Numbered from the stretch's first letter, positions 24,816-34,227 are shown. The stretch is DNA of 64,000 nt from Sphaerisporangium krabiense (GCF_014200435.1 NZ_JACHBR010000001.1:5460001-5524000), one strand, 5' to 3'. Numbers and translations are program-made. The notes: generated by a model from the letters alone, not told the origin.

Positions 24816-25862
24816 ATGCGGCGTCTCGGGATACTCGGAACTGCCGGAGTGCTGTCGCTGAGCGCGCTCGCGCTCGCCGGCTGCGCGGACGAGCAGCCGT
24901 CCAAGGTGGTGGCGCAGCCCGCCAAGGGCGGCAAACAGTCCGCGCAGGAGGCGCGCAAGGCGGCCGCCGCCGCGGCGGCCAAGGTCAAGGCCAACGAGCT
25001 CGGCCAGATCCCGGTGCTGATGTACCACCGCATCGTGCCCAAGCCCGCCGGGACCGACGACCGGACCCCCGAGCAGTTCCGCACCGAGCTGGAACGCCTG
25101 GCCAGGGAGGGCTACGTCCCCATCACCGCCCGCGAGTACACCACCGGCAAGATCGCCATCCCGGCGGGCCGCCACCCGGTCGTGCTGACGTTCGACGACT
25201 CCTCGCCCTCGCAGCTCACCCTGGACGGCTCCGGCAACCCCAAGCCGGACACCGCCGTCGGCATCCTCAAGGACGTCGCCCGCAGACACCCGGGCTTCCG
25301 GCCCGTCGGTACGTTCTACGTCATCAAAGACATGTTCGGCACCTTCGGGGCCGAGGCGCAGGCGCAGACGCTCGGCTGGCTGCGTGACAACGGCTTCGAC
25401 GTCGGCAACCACACGCGCGACCACCTCAACCTGCGCGGGCGCTCCCAGGACCAGGTGATGGGCCAGATCGCCGCGGGCCACAAGCTCATCACCGACCTGA
25501 TCAGGACCGCGCCCGCGACGCTCGCGCTGCCCTACGGCAACCAGCCGAGCACCAAGGACTGGGCGATGCGCGGCGACTCCGGGAACGTGCACTACAAGTA
25601 CACCGGCGTCTTCCTGGCCGGCTACACCCCGGCGGCCTCGCCGTTCAGCAAGGACTTCGACCCGCTCGGCATCCCGCGCATCCGCGCCATGGACAAGGTC
25701 GGCGACTGCGCCCGCTTCTGCTCGACGGCCTGGCTGGACTGGCTGAACGCCCACCCCGAGGACCGCTACACCTCCGACGGCGACGTCAGGACCGTCGCCT
25801 ATCCGAAGTTCAAGGGCCCGTACGTCGCCCAGCGTTTCGCGAGCTACACGCTGCCGTACTGA
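24816..25862 (+). CDS. Polysaccharide deacetylase-family lipoprotein
   Basis: 348 residues. The N-terminus is a lipoprotein signal with lipobox LALAGC (Cys23), so it is anchored on the outer face of the membrane. An Ala/Lys-rich linker (30-65) follows. The NodB-homology domain has motif 1 LTFDDSS and motif 2 HTRDH, which give the Asp-His-His metal site; VLMYHR lies near 70. It probably deacetylates cell-wall or exopolysaccharide sugars. The start ATG follows GGGGGGACG. It is convergent with the thiolase gene, their stops only nine bases apart. Confidence 0.85.
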   Translation: MRRLGILGTAGVLSLSALALAGCADEQPSKVVAQPAKGGKQSAQEARKAAAAAAAKVKANELGQIPVLMYHRIVPKPAGTDDRTPEQFRTELERLAREGYVPITAREYTTGKIAIPAGRHPVVLTFDDSSPSQLTLDGSGNPKPDTAVGILKDVARRHPGFRPVGTFYVIKDMFGTFGAEAQAQTLGWLRDNGFDVGNHTRDHLNLRGRSQDQVMGQIAAGHKLITDLIRTAPATLALPYGNQPSTKDWAMRGDSGNVHYKYTGVFLAGYTPAASPFSKDFDPLGIPRIRAMDKVGDCARFCSTAWLDWLNAHPEDRYTSDGDVRTVAYPKFKGPYVAQRFASYTLPY

Positions 25863-25871
25863 GCGCGCGGG

Positions 25872-27080
25872 TCACACGGCGACCCGTTCCAGCAGGACGG
25901 CCACGCCCAGCCCGGCCGCGCCGCTCACGGCCGCCACGCCGTAACGGCCGCCGCGCCGGTCCAGCTCCTCGGCGCAGCCGCCCACCATGATCGCGCCGGT
26001 CGCGCCGAACGCGTGGCCCATCGCGATCGTGCCGCCGCCCGGGTTGAGCCGGTCGGGGCCCGCGGACAGGTCGCGGCGCAGGCGCAGGCACAGCGCGGAG
26101 AACGACTCGGAGAACTCGAACACGTCGATGTCGGAGGGCCGCAGTCCCGCCTTGGCGACGACCCGCTCGACGGCCTCCTGCCCGGCGGTGAGCATGAGCA
26201 CCGGGTCGGCGGCGGCCGTGGCCGTGGCGACCACGCGCGCCCTCGGCCGCAGCCCGAGACGCGCGGCGCGCTCCGCGGTGCCGACCAGCAGCAGCGCCGC
26301 GCCGTCGGCGAGCGCGGGGGAGGTGCCCACGGTGTGCAGGTGGGAGATCTTCCCCGCCTCCGGGTAGGCGGCCAGCGCGACCTCGTCCTGCCCGGCCGCG
26401 CCGATCTCCTCGAAGGCGGGCGGCAGGGCGGCCAGCGTCCCCGCCGTGGCGTCCGCGCGGATCAGCTCGTCGCGGGCGAACGCGGTGCCGTCGGCGCGGG
26501 GCACCGGGACCACCGAGGCGGCGTGGTCGCCGCGGTCCCACGCGGCGGCGGCCTTGAGCTGGCTCTCCAGGCCGTAGGCGTCGAGCTCCTCGCGCGTCCA
26601 GCCGTCGAGGGTGGCGTTGAGGTCGGCCGCGACGCCCATGTTGATGGACCCGGTGCGCCGCATCGTCTCCGCGTCCGACCACAGCGGTCCGCGGTCGCTG
26701 AACATCGGCACCCGCGAGACGCTCTCCACCCCGCCCGCCACCGCCAGGTCCAGATCGCCCGCGCGGATCCGCGCCGCGGTCTGCGCCACGGCGTCGGCGC
26801 CCGAGGCGCAGAAGCGGTTCAGCGTGCCGCCCGGGACGCCCTCGCCCCAGCCGGCGAGCAGGGTGGCGGTGCGGGCCAGGTTGGCGCCCTGCTCGTCCAC
26901 CTGGGACGCCGAACCCACGATGACGTCCTCGACGGCGGCGGGGTCCAGGCCGGTGCGCTCGACCAGCGCCCGCTGAAGCAGGACCACCAGATCGACCGGG
27001 CTCATGTGGTGCAGGGACCCCCGGGGCGAGCCCTTGGCGCGCGGGGTTCTGACGTAGTCGAGCACGTAGGCGTCGGGCAC
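25872..27080 (-). CDS. Thiolase-family acetyl-CoA acyltransferase, second catalytic Cys replaced by Ser
   Basis: 402 residues from GTG at 27080. The thiolase fold is complete: nucleophile Cys91 in NRFCASG, NPGGGTIAMGH with His356, and GATGA. The deprotonating Cys of the C-terminal CxGGG motif is Ser386 (AAVSGAAGLG), 30 residues after His356, the same spacing as His348-Cys378 in the Zoogloea enzyme. The enzyme would normally cleave or form 3-ketoacyl-CoA; with Ser it may be impaired or specialised. An in-frame TTG 39 bp upstream is less likely. No beta-oxidation partner lies beside it. Confidence 0.85.
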   Translation of the reverse strand: MPDAYVLDYVRTPRAKGSPRGSLHHMSPVDLVVLLQRALVERTGLDPAAVEDVIVGSASQVDEQGANLARTATLLAGWGEGVPGGTLNRFCASGADAVAQTAARIRAGDLDLAVAGGVESVSRVPMFSDRGPLWSDAETMRRTGSINMGVAADLNATLDGWTREELDAYGLESQLKAAAAWDRGDHAASVVPVPRADGTAFARDELIRADATAGTLAALPPAFEEIGAAGQDEVALAAYPEAGKISHLHTVGTSPALADGAALLLVGTAERAARLGLRPRARVVATATAAADPVLMLTAGQEAVERVVAKAGLRPSDIDVFEFSESFSALCLRLRRDLSAGPDRLNPGGGTIAMGHAFGATGAIMVGGCAEELDRRGGRYGVAAVSGAAGLGVAVLLERVAV

Positions 27081-27164
27081 CCTACGCCGTCCTCTCTTTC
27101 CGGACTTTTGTTCCGGCAACCGTAGTTGCGCGCCGACACGGCGGCAAGGTCACCGTCACGACCG

Positions 27165-29402
27165 TCAGCGGAAGCGGCGCAGGCGCAGGCTGTTGCCCAC
27201 CACGAAGGCGCTGGAGAAGGCCATCGCCGCCCCGGCGATCATGGGGTTGAGCAGGCCGGCGGCGGCCAGCGGGAGGGCGGCGACGTTGTAGGCGAAGGCC
27301 CAGAACAGGTTGCCCTTGATGACGGCGAGCGTGCGGCGCGACAGCCTGATCGCGTCCGCCGCGGCCCGCAGGTCGCCGCGGACCAGCGTCAGGTCGGACG
27401 CCTCGATCGCCGCGTCCGTGCCGGTGCCCATGGCGAGGCCCAGGTCGGCCCGCGCGAGCGCCGCCGCGTCGTTGACGCCGTCCCCGACCATGGCGACGAC
27501 CCTGCCCTCGGCCTGCAGCCGCTCGACCACGTCCACCTTGCCCGAGGGCAGCACCCGGGCGACCACCTCGGTGATCCCGACCTCGGCCGCGACCGCCTCG
27601 GCCACCGCGCGGTCGTCGCCGGTCAGCAGGATCGGCGTGAGCCCGAGGGCGCGCAGCCGCGCGACGGCCTCCTCGCTGGTCGGCTTGACCGTGTCGGCCA
27701 CGACCAGCACCGCGCGGGCCCGGCCGTCCCAGCCCACCGCGACCGCGGTGCGCCCGGCGGCGTGCGCCTCGCGGATCGCCTCCTCCAGGTCCGGGGTCAG
27801 GTGCTGGGACCACTCGGCCAGCAGCTCGGGACGGCCGGCGAGCACCGCGTGCCCCTCCACCACGCCCCGGACGCCGAGCCCGGCCACGTTGGCGAAGTCC
27901 TCCGGAGCCGGCGGCTCGCCCAGCCGCTCGCGGGCCGCCCCGGCGATCGCCTGGGCGATGGGGTGCTCGGAGGCGTTCTCCAGCGCGCCCGCCAGGCGCA
28001 GCACCTGGTCCTCGTCCTCGCCCGCGGCCGGGTGGACGGCGGTGAGCGTCATCCGGCCCTCGGTCACCGTGCCGGTCTTGTCGAGCACGACCGTGTCGGC
28101 GCGGCGCGTCGACTCCAGCACCTCGGGCCCCTTGATCAGGATGCCGAGCCGCGCGCCCCTGCCGGTGCCGACCAGCAGCGCCGTCGGGGTGGCCAGGCCG
28201 AGCGCGCACGGGCAGGCGATGATGAGCACCGCGACCGCGGCGGTGAAGGCCGCCCCCGCGCCGCCTCCCGCGCCGAGCCAGAACCCCAGCGTGCCGACGG
28301 CCAGGGCGATCACGACCGGCACGAACACGCCCGAGACGCGGTCGGCCAGCCGCTGCACGCGCGCCTTGCCGGTCTGCGCCTCCTCCACGAGCCGCGCCAT
28401 CTGCGCCAGCCGCGTGTCCGCGCCGACCCGCGTGGCCCGCACGACCAGCCTGCCCCCGGCGTTCACGGTGCCGCCGGTGACCGCGTCGCCCGGCCGCACC
28501 TCCACGGGTACCGACTCGCCGGTCAGCATGGAGGCGTCGACCGCCGAGGAGCCCTCCTCGACCGCGCCGTCGGTGGCGATCTTCTCGCCCGGCCGCACGA
28601 CGAAGCGCTCGCCCACCCGCAGCCCCTCGGCGGGCACGCGGACCTCCGCGCCGTCGCGCAGCACCGCGACGTCCTTGGCGCCGAGGTCGAGCAGGGCGCG
28701 CGTCGCCGCCCCCGCGCGGCGCTTGGAACGGGCCTCGAAGTAGCGCCCGGCGAGGATGAAGGCCGTCACCCCCGCGGCGGCCTCCAGGTAGATGTTGCCC
28801 GAGCCGTCGGTGCGTTCGATCGTGAACGCGAACGGGTGGGTCATGCCCGGCGTGCCCGCCCGGCCGAGGAACAGCGCCCACAGCGACCAGCCGAGCGCGG
28901 CGATCGTGCCCACCGAGATCAGCGTGTCCATCGTGGTGGCGCCGTGGCGCAGGTTCGTCCAGGCGGCCCGGTGGAAGGGCCATCCGGCGTAGACGACGAC
29001 GGGGGCGGCCAGCGTCAGCGACAGCCACTGCCAGGAGGTGAACTGCAGCGGCGGGACCATCGCCATCGCGATCACCGGCACGGCGAGCGCCACCGCGACG
29101 ACCAGGCGCCGCCGCAGGGGGCGCAGCTCGTCGTCCGCCGGGTCCCGCCCGTCGCCCTCCGAGGGGGGCGGGGCGGGCAGCGCCGCGCTGTACCCGGCCT
29201 TCTCGACCTCGGCGATGAGCCGCTGGGCGTCCACGCCGCCGGGGAAGGTGACCTTCGCCTTCTCGGTCGCGTAGTTGACGGTCGCGGTCACCCCGTCGAT
29301 CTTGTTCAGCTTGCGTTCGATGCGGTTGGCGCAGGACGCGCAGGTCATGCCACCGATCGAGAGCTCGACCACGTTCTGCCGGTCGTCGATGACGGAACCC
29401 AT
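27165..29402 (-). CDS. copA: Copper-exporting P1B-type ATPase
   Basis: 745 residues. An N-terminal HMA domain has GGMTCASC (Cys21/Cys24). The membrane CPC motif is at 397-399 ([10 protein letters not shown]), the phosphorylation site Asp441 in DKTGT, and [10 protein letters not shown] closes the P domain. The CPC plus HMA type moves Cu(I) out of the cell. ATG at 29402 is preferred because AGGAGG sits seven bases upstream; a GTG directly before it is an alternative. It follows copZ and an exported copper-associated protein in one operon behind CsoR-like sites. Confidence 0.93.
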   Translation of the reverse strand: MGSVIDDRQNVVELSIGGMTCASCANRIERKLNKIDGVTATVNYATEKAKVTFPGGVDAQRLIAEVEKAGYSAALPAPPPSEGDGRDPADDELRPLRRRLVVAVALAVPVIAMAMVPPLQFTSWQWLSLTLAAPVVVYAGWPFHRAAWTNLRHGATTMDTLISVGTIAALGWSLWALFLGRAGTPGMTHPFAFTIERTDGSGNIYLEAAAGVTAFILAGRYFEARSKRRAGAATRALLDLGAKDVAVLRDGAEVRVPAEGLRVGERFVVRPGEKIATDGAVEEGSSAVDASMLTGESVPVEVRPGDAVTGGTVNAGGRLVVRATRVGADTRLAQMARLVEEAQTGKARVQRLADRVSGVFVPVVIALAVGTLGFWLGAGGGAGAAFTAAVAVLIIACPCALGLATPTALLVGTGRGARLGILIKGPEVLESTRRADTVVLDKTGTVTEGRMTLTAVHPAAGEDEDQVLRLAGALENASEHPIAQAIAGAARERLGEPPAPEDFANVAGLGVRGVVEGHAVLAGRPELLAEWSQHLTPDLEEAIREAHAAGRTAVAVGWDGRARAVLVVADTVKPTSEEAVARLRALGLTPILLTGDDRAVAEAVAAEVGITEVVARVLPSGKVDVVERLQAEGRVVAMVGDGVNDAAALARADLGLAMGTGTDAAIEASDLTLVRGDLRAAADAIRLSRRTLAVIKGNLFWAFAYNVAALPLAAAGLLNPMIAGAAMAFSSAFVVGNSLRLRRFR

Positions 29403-29420
29403 CACCGGTCCTCCTCCCGA

Positions 29421-30419
29421 TCAGTGACCGTGCCCGCCGGACCCGCCGGACCCGCCGGACCCGCCGGACCCGCCGGACCCGCCCGGCTCGCCGTGCCCGC
29501 CGGGGCTCTCGGACGCCCCCGGCGCCGCCGGGGCCGCCTGGCCCGCGGTCACCGTGAAGGCGGCGGTGCGGACCTCGCCGCCGTGCCGGAAGTCCAGGAA
29601 CAGGCGGTAGCTCCCGGCGCTCGGCGCCTCGACGTGGAAGGCGACGTCGGGACCCGGCTTCGTGGCCCCGTCCCCGGGCGCGCCGTCGGGGTGGACGTGC
29701 AGGTAGGCCAGGTCGCCGGCGCGCAGCGCCACCAGGTGGCCGTACGCGCCGAGGTAGGGCTGCAGGTCGGTGACCGGGCGGCCGTCCTTGCGCACGGTCA
29801 GGGTGAGCATGCTCGACCGGCCCGCCGTCAGGTCGCCGCCGAGGGTGACGGTGTAGCCGTCCACGGTGGCCGTCCGGGACGCCGCGGGGAGCGGCCCCGG
29901 CGTGTAGGCGCCCGGCACGAGCAGGTCGGCGCCGAGCGTGACGGCCTCGCCGCCCTCGGGCGCGAAGTCGGCGAAGGCGCGGTAGGCGCCGGCGGCCGGG
30001 AGCGCGAGGGGCACCGACCAGACGCCGCCCCCGGCCTCGACCGGGTGCAGGTGCCGGAAGGTGGCGAGGTCGCGCGAGACCACGATGAAGTGGAGCTTCT
30101 TCTCGTGCTGGACCTGGTAGGCGGTGACCGGCCTGCCGTCGGGACCGTTCACCGTGAAGCGGTAGTCGGTGCTCTTGCCGGGCTCGATCGCCGTGCCGAG
30201 AGGAGTGAGCGTGTAGCCGTTCTGGGACACCTGGAGCCCCCCAGGGGTATCAGTGGTGGTCGGGGCGGCCGTACGGCCGGGGGCAGGGGTCGTCATCGCG
30301 GCGTGCTCGCCCTCGGGGGGCGCGCCCAGCGGGCCCAGGGCGCGGCCCGCGCCGAGCGCGCCGCCGAAGACGACGGCGAGCCCGAGCACGTAGGCGCCGA
30401 ACCGGGCGGGGGCGTTCAT
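29421..30419 (-). CDS. Exported copper-cluster protein with His-rich motifs
   Basis: 332 residues. A hydrophobic N-terminus (8-30) acts as signal or anchor, so the rest is extracytoplasmic. Two related beta-rich halves each carry HLHP-like motifs (FRHLHPVEAGG and YLHVHPDGAPG). The C-terminus is a Gly/Ser repeat ending in GHGH, encoded by tandem 9-bp units. Relatives are found between copZ and copA in actinomycetes; metal capture outside the membrane is likely but unproven. Its ATG overlaps the copZ stop (ATGA), and copA follows after 18 bp. Confidence 0.75.
   Translation of the reverse strand: MNAPARFGAYVLGLAVVFGGALGAGRALGPLGAPPEGEHAAMTTPAPGRTAAPTTTDTPGGLQVSQNGYTLTPLGTAIEPGKSTDYRFTVNGPDGRPVTAYQVQHEKKLHFIVVSRDLATFRHLHPVEAGGGVWSVPLALPAAGAYRAFADFAPEGGEAVTLGADLLVPGAYTPGPLPAASRTATVDGYTVTLGGDLTAGRSSMLTLTVRKDGRPVTDLQPYLGAYGHLVALRAGDLAYLHVHPDGAPGDGATKPGPDVAFHVEAPSAGSYRLFLDFRHGGEVRTAAFTVTAGQAAPAAPGASESPGGHGEPGGSGGSGGSGGSGGSGGHGH
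29433..29477. repeat. Five tandem 9-bp repeats (CCCGCCGGA)
   Basis: Five exact consecutive copies encode a Ser-Gly-Gly repeat near the C-terminus of the exported copper-cluster protein. Such units can slip and change the linker length. Confidence 0.9.
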
Positions 30420-30628
30420 GGCCTGCCCGCCACGTGATAGCCCGCGGCCTCGACCGCGGCGACGATCTTGTCGTCGTTCAGGGGGCCGTCACCGGACACG
30501 GTGAGCAGCCCGGTGGCCAGGTCGACCTCGACGGCGCCGACGCCGTCGACCTCGCCGACCTCCTCCTTCACGGAGCTCACGCAGTGTCCGCAGGTCATGC
30601 CCTCGACGGTGTAGGTGGCGGTGTTCAT
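30416..30628 (-). CDS. copZ: Heavy-metal-associated copper chaperone
   Basis: 70 residues forming one HMA ferredoxin-like fold. The metal motif is GMTCGHC (Cys13/Cys16), with YTVEGM leading in and AAGYHV at the end. It delivers Cu(I) to CopA. It is the first gene of the copper operon, 50-110 bp downstream of two CsoR-like operators, and overlaps the next gene by four bases. The paired HMA in CopA (GGMTCASC) is a distinct sequence, so this is a separate chaperone rather than a fragment. Confidence 0.93.
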   Translation of the reverse strand: MNTATYTVEGMTCGHCVSSVKEEVGEVDGVGAVEVDLATGLLTVSGDGPLNDDKIVAAVEAAGYHVAGRP

Positions 30629-30680
30629 GTCGTCTCCTCGGTCATCAGACGGGCGGCTCCCGCCACCCGCAACGTACGGT

Positions 30681-30695
30681 TACCCGGTTGGGGTA
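30681..30695. promoter_or_regulatory. CsoR-like operator 1 of the copper operon
   Basis: TACCCGGTTGGGGTA is an imperfect inverted repeat with the TACCC/GGGTA ends typical of CsoR sites. It lies 53 bp upstream of copZ. CsoR is a copper-sensing repressor; no csoR gene is in the window. Confidence 0.5.
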
Positions 30696-30720
30696 CCTCG
30701 ACACGCTCATGACCGTAATA

Positions 30721-30734
30721 TACCCCCCTGGGGT
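30721..30734. promoter_or_regulatory. CsoR-like operator 2 of the copper operon
   Basis: TACCCCCCTGGGGT, flanked by AT-rich TAATA, has the G-tract inverted-repeat form of CsoR boxes. With the first site it brackets the likely copZ promoter. Confidence 0.55.
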
Positions 30735-30769
30735 TTGTCAAAGAGGTCCGGTGCGGTGCGCCGGCGTCG

Positions 30770-30952
30770 TCAGTGCAGGTCCAGGGCCATCAGGACGGCG
30801 AGGCCGACGAAGTGGCCCAGCACGACGAACACGATCAGGAAGATGAACACGAACTTGGCCGGGCCGTGTTCGAAGTGCCGTCCCTCGCGGAGCGGGGGCA
30901 ACTGGGCGCGGCGCTCGGCCAGGCGTTCTTCGAGGGGTTTGCGACCGAACAC
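30770..30952 (-). CDS. Small single-pass membrane protein
   Basis: 60 residues from a GTG with GGAAGG seven bases upstream. The N-terminal half is charged (RKPLEERLAERRAQLPPLREG), and the C-terminal half is one strong membrane helix (FVFIFLIVFVVLGHFVGLAV). No family was recognised. It ends about 140 bp upstream of copZ on the same strand. It may lie just outside the copper operon because the CsoR-like sites separate them. Confidence 0.55.
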   Translation of the reverse strand: MFGRKPLEERLAERRAQLPPLREGRHFEHGPAKFVFIFLIVFVVLGHFVGLAVLMALDLH

Positions 30953-31153
30953 TGCACTGCCTTCCGCTCGACCGGGGGCCGCGTCGCCCAAGCCCGCGGG
31001 GGCCTGCCCGGGGGAGCGGCGCTCCGTGCGGGACGAGGTCCACGGATGGAGGATGACGAGGCCCTGCTTCCGCAAGGGTATCCGGCCCCACCTGTGGTCC
31101 CTCCGCCGGAGGTGGATGGGACGGGCCGAAGCGGTGGACATGTCGGGCTGACG

Positions 31154-31168
31154 AGACATATCGTGTCT
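31154..31168. promoter_or_regulatory. Inverted repeat upstream of a small gene
   Basis: AGACA and TGTCT flank a 5-base centre TATCG, about 50 bp before the small gene at 31218. It could be an operator; the regulator is unknown. Confidence 0.3.
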
Positions 31169-31217
31169 TGTAGGCGTAGATCCCTGTGCAAGCCATCGTT
31201 CACCAGGAGGACGGACC

Positions 31218-31400
31218 ATGTCGAGCGACGCCGAGAACGCCAAGCACGTCAAGGGCGAACCGGACGCCAAGGACCTCGTCACGACCCTCTTCGCCGCCGT
31301 CGCCGACCTCGCCGGCGCCCTCACCAAGGGCATCGTCAACACCCCGATCACCCCGGGCCCGGTCGTCGACATCAAGCACGGCAAGCCCCGCCGCCCCTGA
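31218..31400 (+). CDS. Small hypothetical protein
   Basis: 60 residues, with AGGAGG seven bases upstream of the ATG, among the strongest ribosome binding sites here. The N-terminus is charged (SSDAENAKHVKGEPDAKD), the middle is a weak amphipathic helix (LVTTLFAAVADLAGALTKGI), and the C-terminus is basic (DIKHGKPRRP). There are no cysteines and no signal peptide. No family was recognised. It is convergent with a SnoaL-like gene, 34 bp away. Confidence 0.6.
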   Translation: MSSDAENAKHVKGEPDAKDLVTTLFAAVADLAGALTKGIVNTPITPGPVVDIKHGKPRRP

Positions 31401-31434
31401 CCCGGCCGGGGACCTCCCTGGGGGCCCCTCGACC

Positions 31435-31983
31435 TCAGGCGGCGCCGTGGCCCAGCGCCGGATGTCCTCGGCGCTCGTCATGGGGGATTTGAGGGAACCG
31501 TATCCGCGGCTCCGCCGGCGCCTCCGCGTCGTCCACGGGGCACGGGCCCCCAGGGGCGAGCCTCGCCAGGCCGAAGCCGAGCTGGCTGTACAGCTCGAGC
31601 TGGTCGAAGTACTCCCGGTGCGTGCTGATCTTGCCGTTCGCGACGTGGCTGGCGCAGGTCGCGCGGACCGTCACGGTGCGGCCGGTGCCCTCGATCTCCT
31701 GCCCGTCCGGGAGCAGGAGGGGTCCGGTGTGCGTGCCGGTGTAGGTCCACTCGGTGACGGCCGGGTTGTCGCAGTCCCCGACCTCGAACCAGGCCGTCGC
31801 GTGGAAGTCCGGAAACCCCGTGAAGAGCTGCTCGTAGACCCAGGCGATCTCGTCGCGTCCCTGCGCCACGCCGGACGGCGCCACGTACACGGCGTCCTCG
31901 GTGTAGCAGTCGAGCACACCCTGGAGGTCGTGCGCGTTGATCGCGTCGCCCAGCCGGTGCTTGAGGTCCCAGTAGATGGACAT
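31435..31983 (-). CDS. SnoaL-like / NTF2-fold protein
   Basis: 182 residues. The NTF2-like fold is recognisable from LGDAINAHDLQGVLDCYTEDAVYVAP (written in parts: LGDAINAHDL at about 11 and CYTEDAVYVAP near 26), followed by WVYEQLFTGFPDFHATAW and the long strand TEWTYTGTHTGPLL. Family members are polyketide cyclases, small-molecule isomerases or unknown ligand binders. The C-terminal about 35 residues are a Pro/Arg/His tail beyond the fold. GAAGG lies eight bases before the ATG. A second NTF2-like gene lies just upstream on the same strand. Confidence 0.8.
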   Translation of the reverse strand: MSIYWDLKHRLGDAINAHDLQGVLDCYTEDAVYVAPSGVAQGRDEIAWVYEQLFTGFPDFHATAWFEVGDCDNPAVTEWTYTGTHTGPLLLPDGQEIEGTGRTVTVRATCASHVANGKISTHREYFDQLELYSQLGFGLARLAPGGPCPVDDAEAPAEPRIRFPQIPHDERRGHPALGHGAA

Positions 31984-32156
31984 GGGATGCCTTCGCAGCT
32001 CGAAAATCCTGACAATTAGTGCGATGCTACCCAGCCCCGATTAACCTCCCCGTCCTCGCGACCTCTCGCCCGCGCCAAAAGCCGCCGCCGGGTCTCCCGG
32101 TCACTTCAAGGACGGGTCTGCTCCGCCCCAGAGAAGACCGCCGGCCGGCCGGTCGA

Positions 32157-32543
32157 TCACGCCGGGCTCGCGTGGGCGGCCAGGATCCGCCAGCCGTGCT
32201 CGCCGGTGTGGACCCAGGTGCGGGTGTAGCGCACCCGCATGGCGAACGGCTCCCCGGCGAACGAGCCCTCCAGCAGGCCCAGGAAGCAGGTGACGCCGGT
32301 GGTGTCCGCCACGACCACGGTGAGGTCCTCCTGGACGAGCTTGGTCATGACCTGCCGGCGCGAGCGGTGGTTGTCCAGGTCGAGCTGCTTGGCCCGCGGG
32401 TGGCAGGCGCCGTCCGGCGGGCCGGTGAAGACGAGTCGTTCGTCGAGCAGCCGGTCGAGTTCTTCGACGTCCCCGGCGAGCATGGCCGCCTGCAGGCGGC
32501 GTTCGGCCTCGTACAGTTCATCGGTGAGAGTGCGCTCGGCCAT
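32157..32543 (-). CDS. NTF2-fold (DUF4440/SnoaL-type) protein
   Basis: 128 residues from ATG at 32543 (GGAAGG upstream). LYEAERRLQAAMLAGDVEEL and LLDERLVFTGPPDG are the typical first helices and strand, and TRTWVHTGEHGWRILAAHAS is the closing strand of this family. Small size and lack of extra domains suggest a ketosteroid-isomerase-like binder or enzyme of unknown substrate. An open frame extends 120 bp further upstream, but that part is Arg/Pro-rich and lacks family features. About 170 bp separate it from the downstream SnoaL-like gene. Confidence 0.75.
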   Translation of the reverse strand: MAERTLTDELYEAERRLQAAMLAGDVEELDRLLDERLVFTGPPDGACHPRAKQLDLDNHRSRRQVMTKLVQEDLTVVVADTTGVTCFLGLLEGSFAGEPFAMRVRYTRTWVHTGEHGWRILAAHASPA

Positions 32544-32717
32544 GAGACCGCCTTCCGGGAGGAGGGAGCTTTCGGGGACATGGGGGCGCGGACATCGCGG
32601 GGCGCCGTGACGCTCGGCGGCGCGAGTGGGCGCACCCGATGCGCGGCCCGGTGGTGCCGCCAAGATAGCGGCCGAGCCGTGGCCACGTCATGCCGCCAGG
32701 GGAGGAGCGCACGCGAA

Positions 32718-32760
32718 AGGCCGTCGAGCGCGCCCGGAACGGACGATCACTCGACGGCCT
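32718..32760 (-). terminator. Intrinsic terminator downstream of glnA
   Basis: An 11-bp perfect stem (AGGCCGTCGAG with CTCGACGGCCT) has a 21-base loop and lies 43 bp beyond the glnA stop. It is placed to end glnA transcription and to separate it from the NTF2-like gene. Confidence 0.65.
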
Positions 32761-32802
32761 CGGGCGGGACGCCTCGGTGCCCTAGGTCACGGCCTCAGCC
32801 GA

Positions 32803-34227
32803 TCACACGTCGTAGTACAGCTCGAACTCGTGCGGGTGCGGGCGGAGGCGGATCGGGTCGATCTCGTTCTCGCGCTTGTAGCTGATCCAGGTCTCGATCA
32901 GGTCGGGGGTGAAGACGCCGCCCTCGAGGAGGAAGTCGTGGTCGGCCTCCAGGGCGGTGAGGACCTCGGCCAGGGTGCCGGGAACCTGCGGGACCTGGCC
33001 GGCCTCCTCGGGCGGGAGCTCGTAGAGGTCCTTGTCGACCGGCGCGGGCGGCTCGATCTTGTTGCGGATGCCGTCCAGGCCCGCCATGAGCTGCGCGGCG
33101 AACGCGAAGTACGGGTTGCAGGACGGGTCGGGTACCCGGAACTCGATGCGCTTGGCCTTGGGGTTGGACCCGGTGATCGGGATGCGGATGCAGGCCGAGC
33201 GGTTGCGCTGGGAGTACACCAGGTTGACCGGCGCCTCGTAGCCGGGGACCAGGCGGTGGTAGGAGTTCACCGTCGGGTTGGTGAAGGCCAGCAGCGCGGG
33301 GGCGTGCTTGAGCAGGCCGCCGATGTAGTAGCGCGCCATGTCCGACAGGCCCGCGTAGCCGACCTCGTCGTAGAAGAGCGGCTCGCCGTCCTTCCACAGG
33401 GACTGGTGGCAGTGCATGCCGGAGCCGTTGTCGCCGAAGATCGGCTTGGGCATGAACGTGACGGTGTGGCCGTTCTGCAGCGCCGTGTTCTTGATGATGT
33501 ACTTGTACAGCATCAGGTTGTCGGCGGTCTTGAGCAGCGTGCCGAATTTGAAGTCGATCTCGGCCTGGCCCGCGGTGCCCACCTCGTGGTGCTGCATCTC
33601 GGTCTCGATGCCCGCGTCGATCAGCTTGCGCACCATCTCCGAGCGCAGGTCGGTGAAGTGGTCCATCGGCGGGACGGGGAAGTAGCCGCCCTTGTAGCGC
33701 GGCTTGTACCCGAGGTTGCCGCCCTCCTGGGCCTTGCCGGTGTTCCAGGCGCCCTCGATCGAGTCGATGTGGTAGTACGACTCGCTGGCGCTGCTGGCGA
33801 AGCGCACGTCGTCGAAGATGTAGAACTCGGCCTCCGGGCCGAAGAACGCGGTGTCGGCGATGCCGGTGCCCTTGAGGTACTCCTCGGCCTTGCGGGCGAC
33901 GTTGCGCGGGTCGCGGCTGTAGGCCTCGCCGGTCAGCGGGTCGTGCACGAAGAAGTTCAGGATCAGCGTCTTGTGCTTGCGGAACGGGTCCAGCACGGCG
34001 GTGGACGGGTCGGGCAGCAGGAGCATGTCCGACTCGTGGATGGCCTGGAAACCGCGGATCGAGGACCCGTCGAACATCAGGCCGTCGGAGAAGACGCCGG
34101 CCCCGAAGTTCTCCACGGGGAACGTGAAGTGGTGCGTCGTGCCGGGCAGGTCGGTGAACCTGACGTCGACGAACTGCACCCCTTCGTCCTTGATGTACTT
34201 CAGGACTTCGTCGGCGGAGCTGAACAT
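32803..34227 (-). CDS. glnA: Type I glutamine synthetase
   Basis: 474 residues, the length of [13 protein letters not shown], the [12 protein letters not shown] metal site, [14 protein letters not shown], the [15 protein letters not shown] loop and NRSACIRIP are all intact. The adenylylation loop [10 protein letters not shown] has Tyr402, so GlnE (10994-13984) can regulate it. It makes glutamine from glutamate and ammonia. ATG at 34227 has GGGAGG four bases upstream. A four-part GlnR box lies 50-90 bp upstream, and a terminator follows the gene, so it is a monocistronic nitrogen-regulated unit. Confidence 0.97.
   Translation of the reverse strand: MFSSADEVLKYIKDEGVQFVDVRFTDLPGTTHHFTFPVENFGAGVFSDGLMFDGSSIRGFQAIHESDMLLLPDPSTAVLDPFRKHKTLILNFFVHDPLTGEAYSRDPRNVARKAEEYLKGTGIADTAFFGPEAEFYIFDDVRFASSASESYYHIDSIEGAWNTGKAQEGGNLGYKPRYKGGYFPVPPMDHFTDLRSEMVRKLIDAGIETEMQHHEVGTAGQAEIDFKFGTLLKTADNLMLYKYIIKNTALQNGHTVTFMPKPIFGDNGSGMHCHQSLWKDGEPLFYDEVGYAGLSDMARYYIGGLLKHAPALLAFTNPTVNSYHRLVPGYEAPVNLVYSQRNRSACIRIPITGSNPKAKRIEFRVPDPSCNPYFAFAAQLMAGLDGIRNKIEPPAPVDKDLYELPPEEAGQVPQVPGTLAEVLTALEADHDFLLEGGVFTPDLIETWISYKRENEIDPIRLRPHPHEFELYYDV

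Noticed and set aside
25867-25886. Hairpin CGGGTC/GACCCG between the deacetylase and thiolase genes
   Set aside because: It has a six-base stem overlapping the thiolase 3' end and no supporting features, which is too weak to call a terminator.
29433-29477. Tandem 9-bp units considered as a CRISPR or satellite array
   Set aside because: The units are in frame inside a coding region and encode a Ser-Gly-Gly linker.
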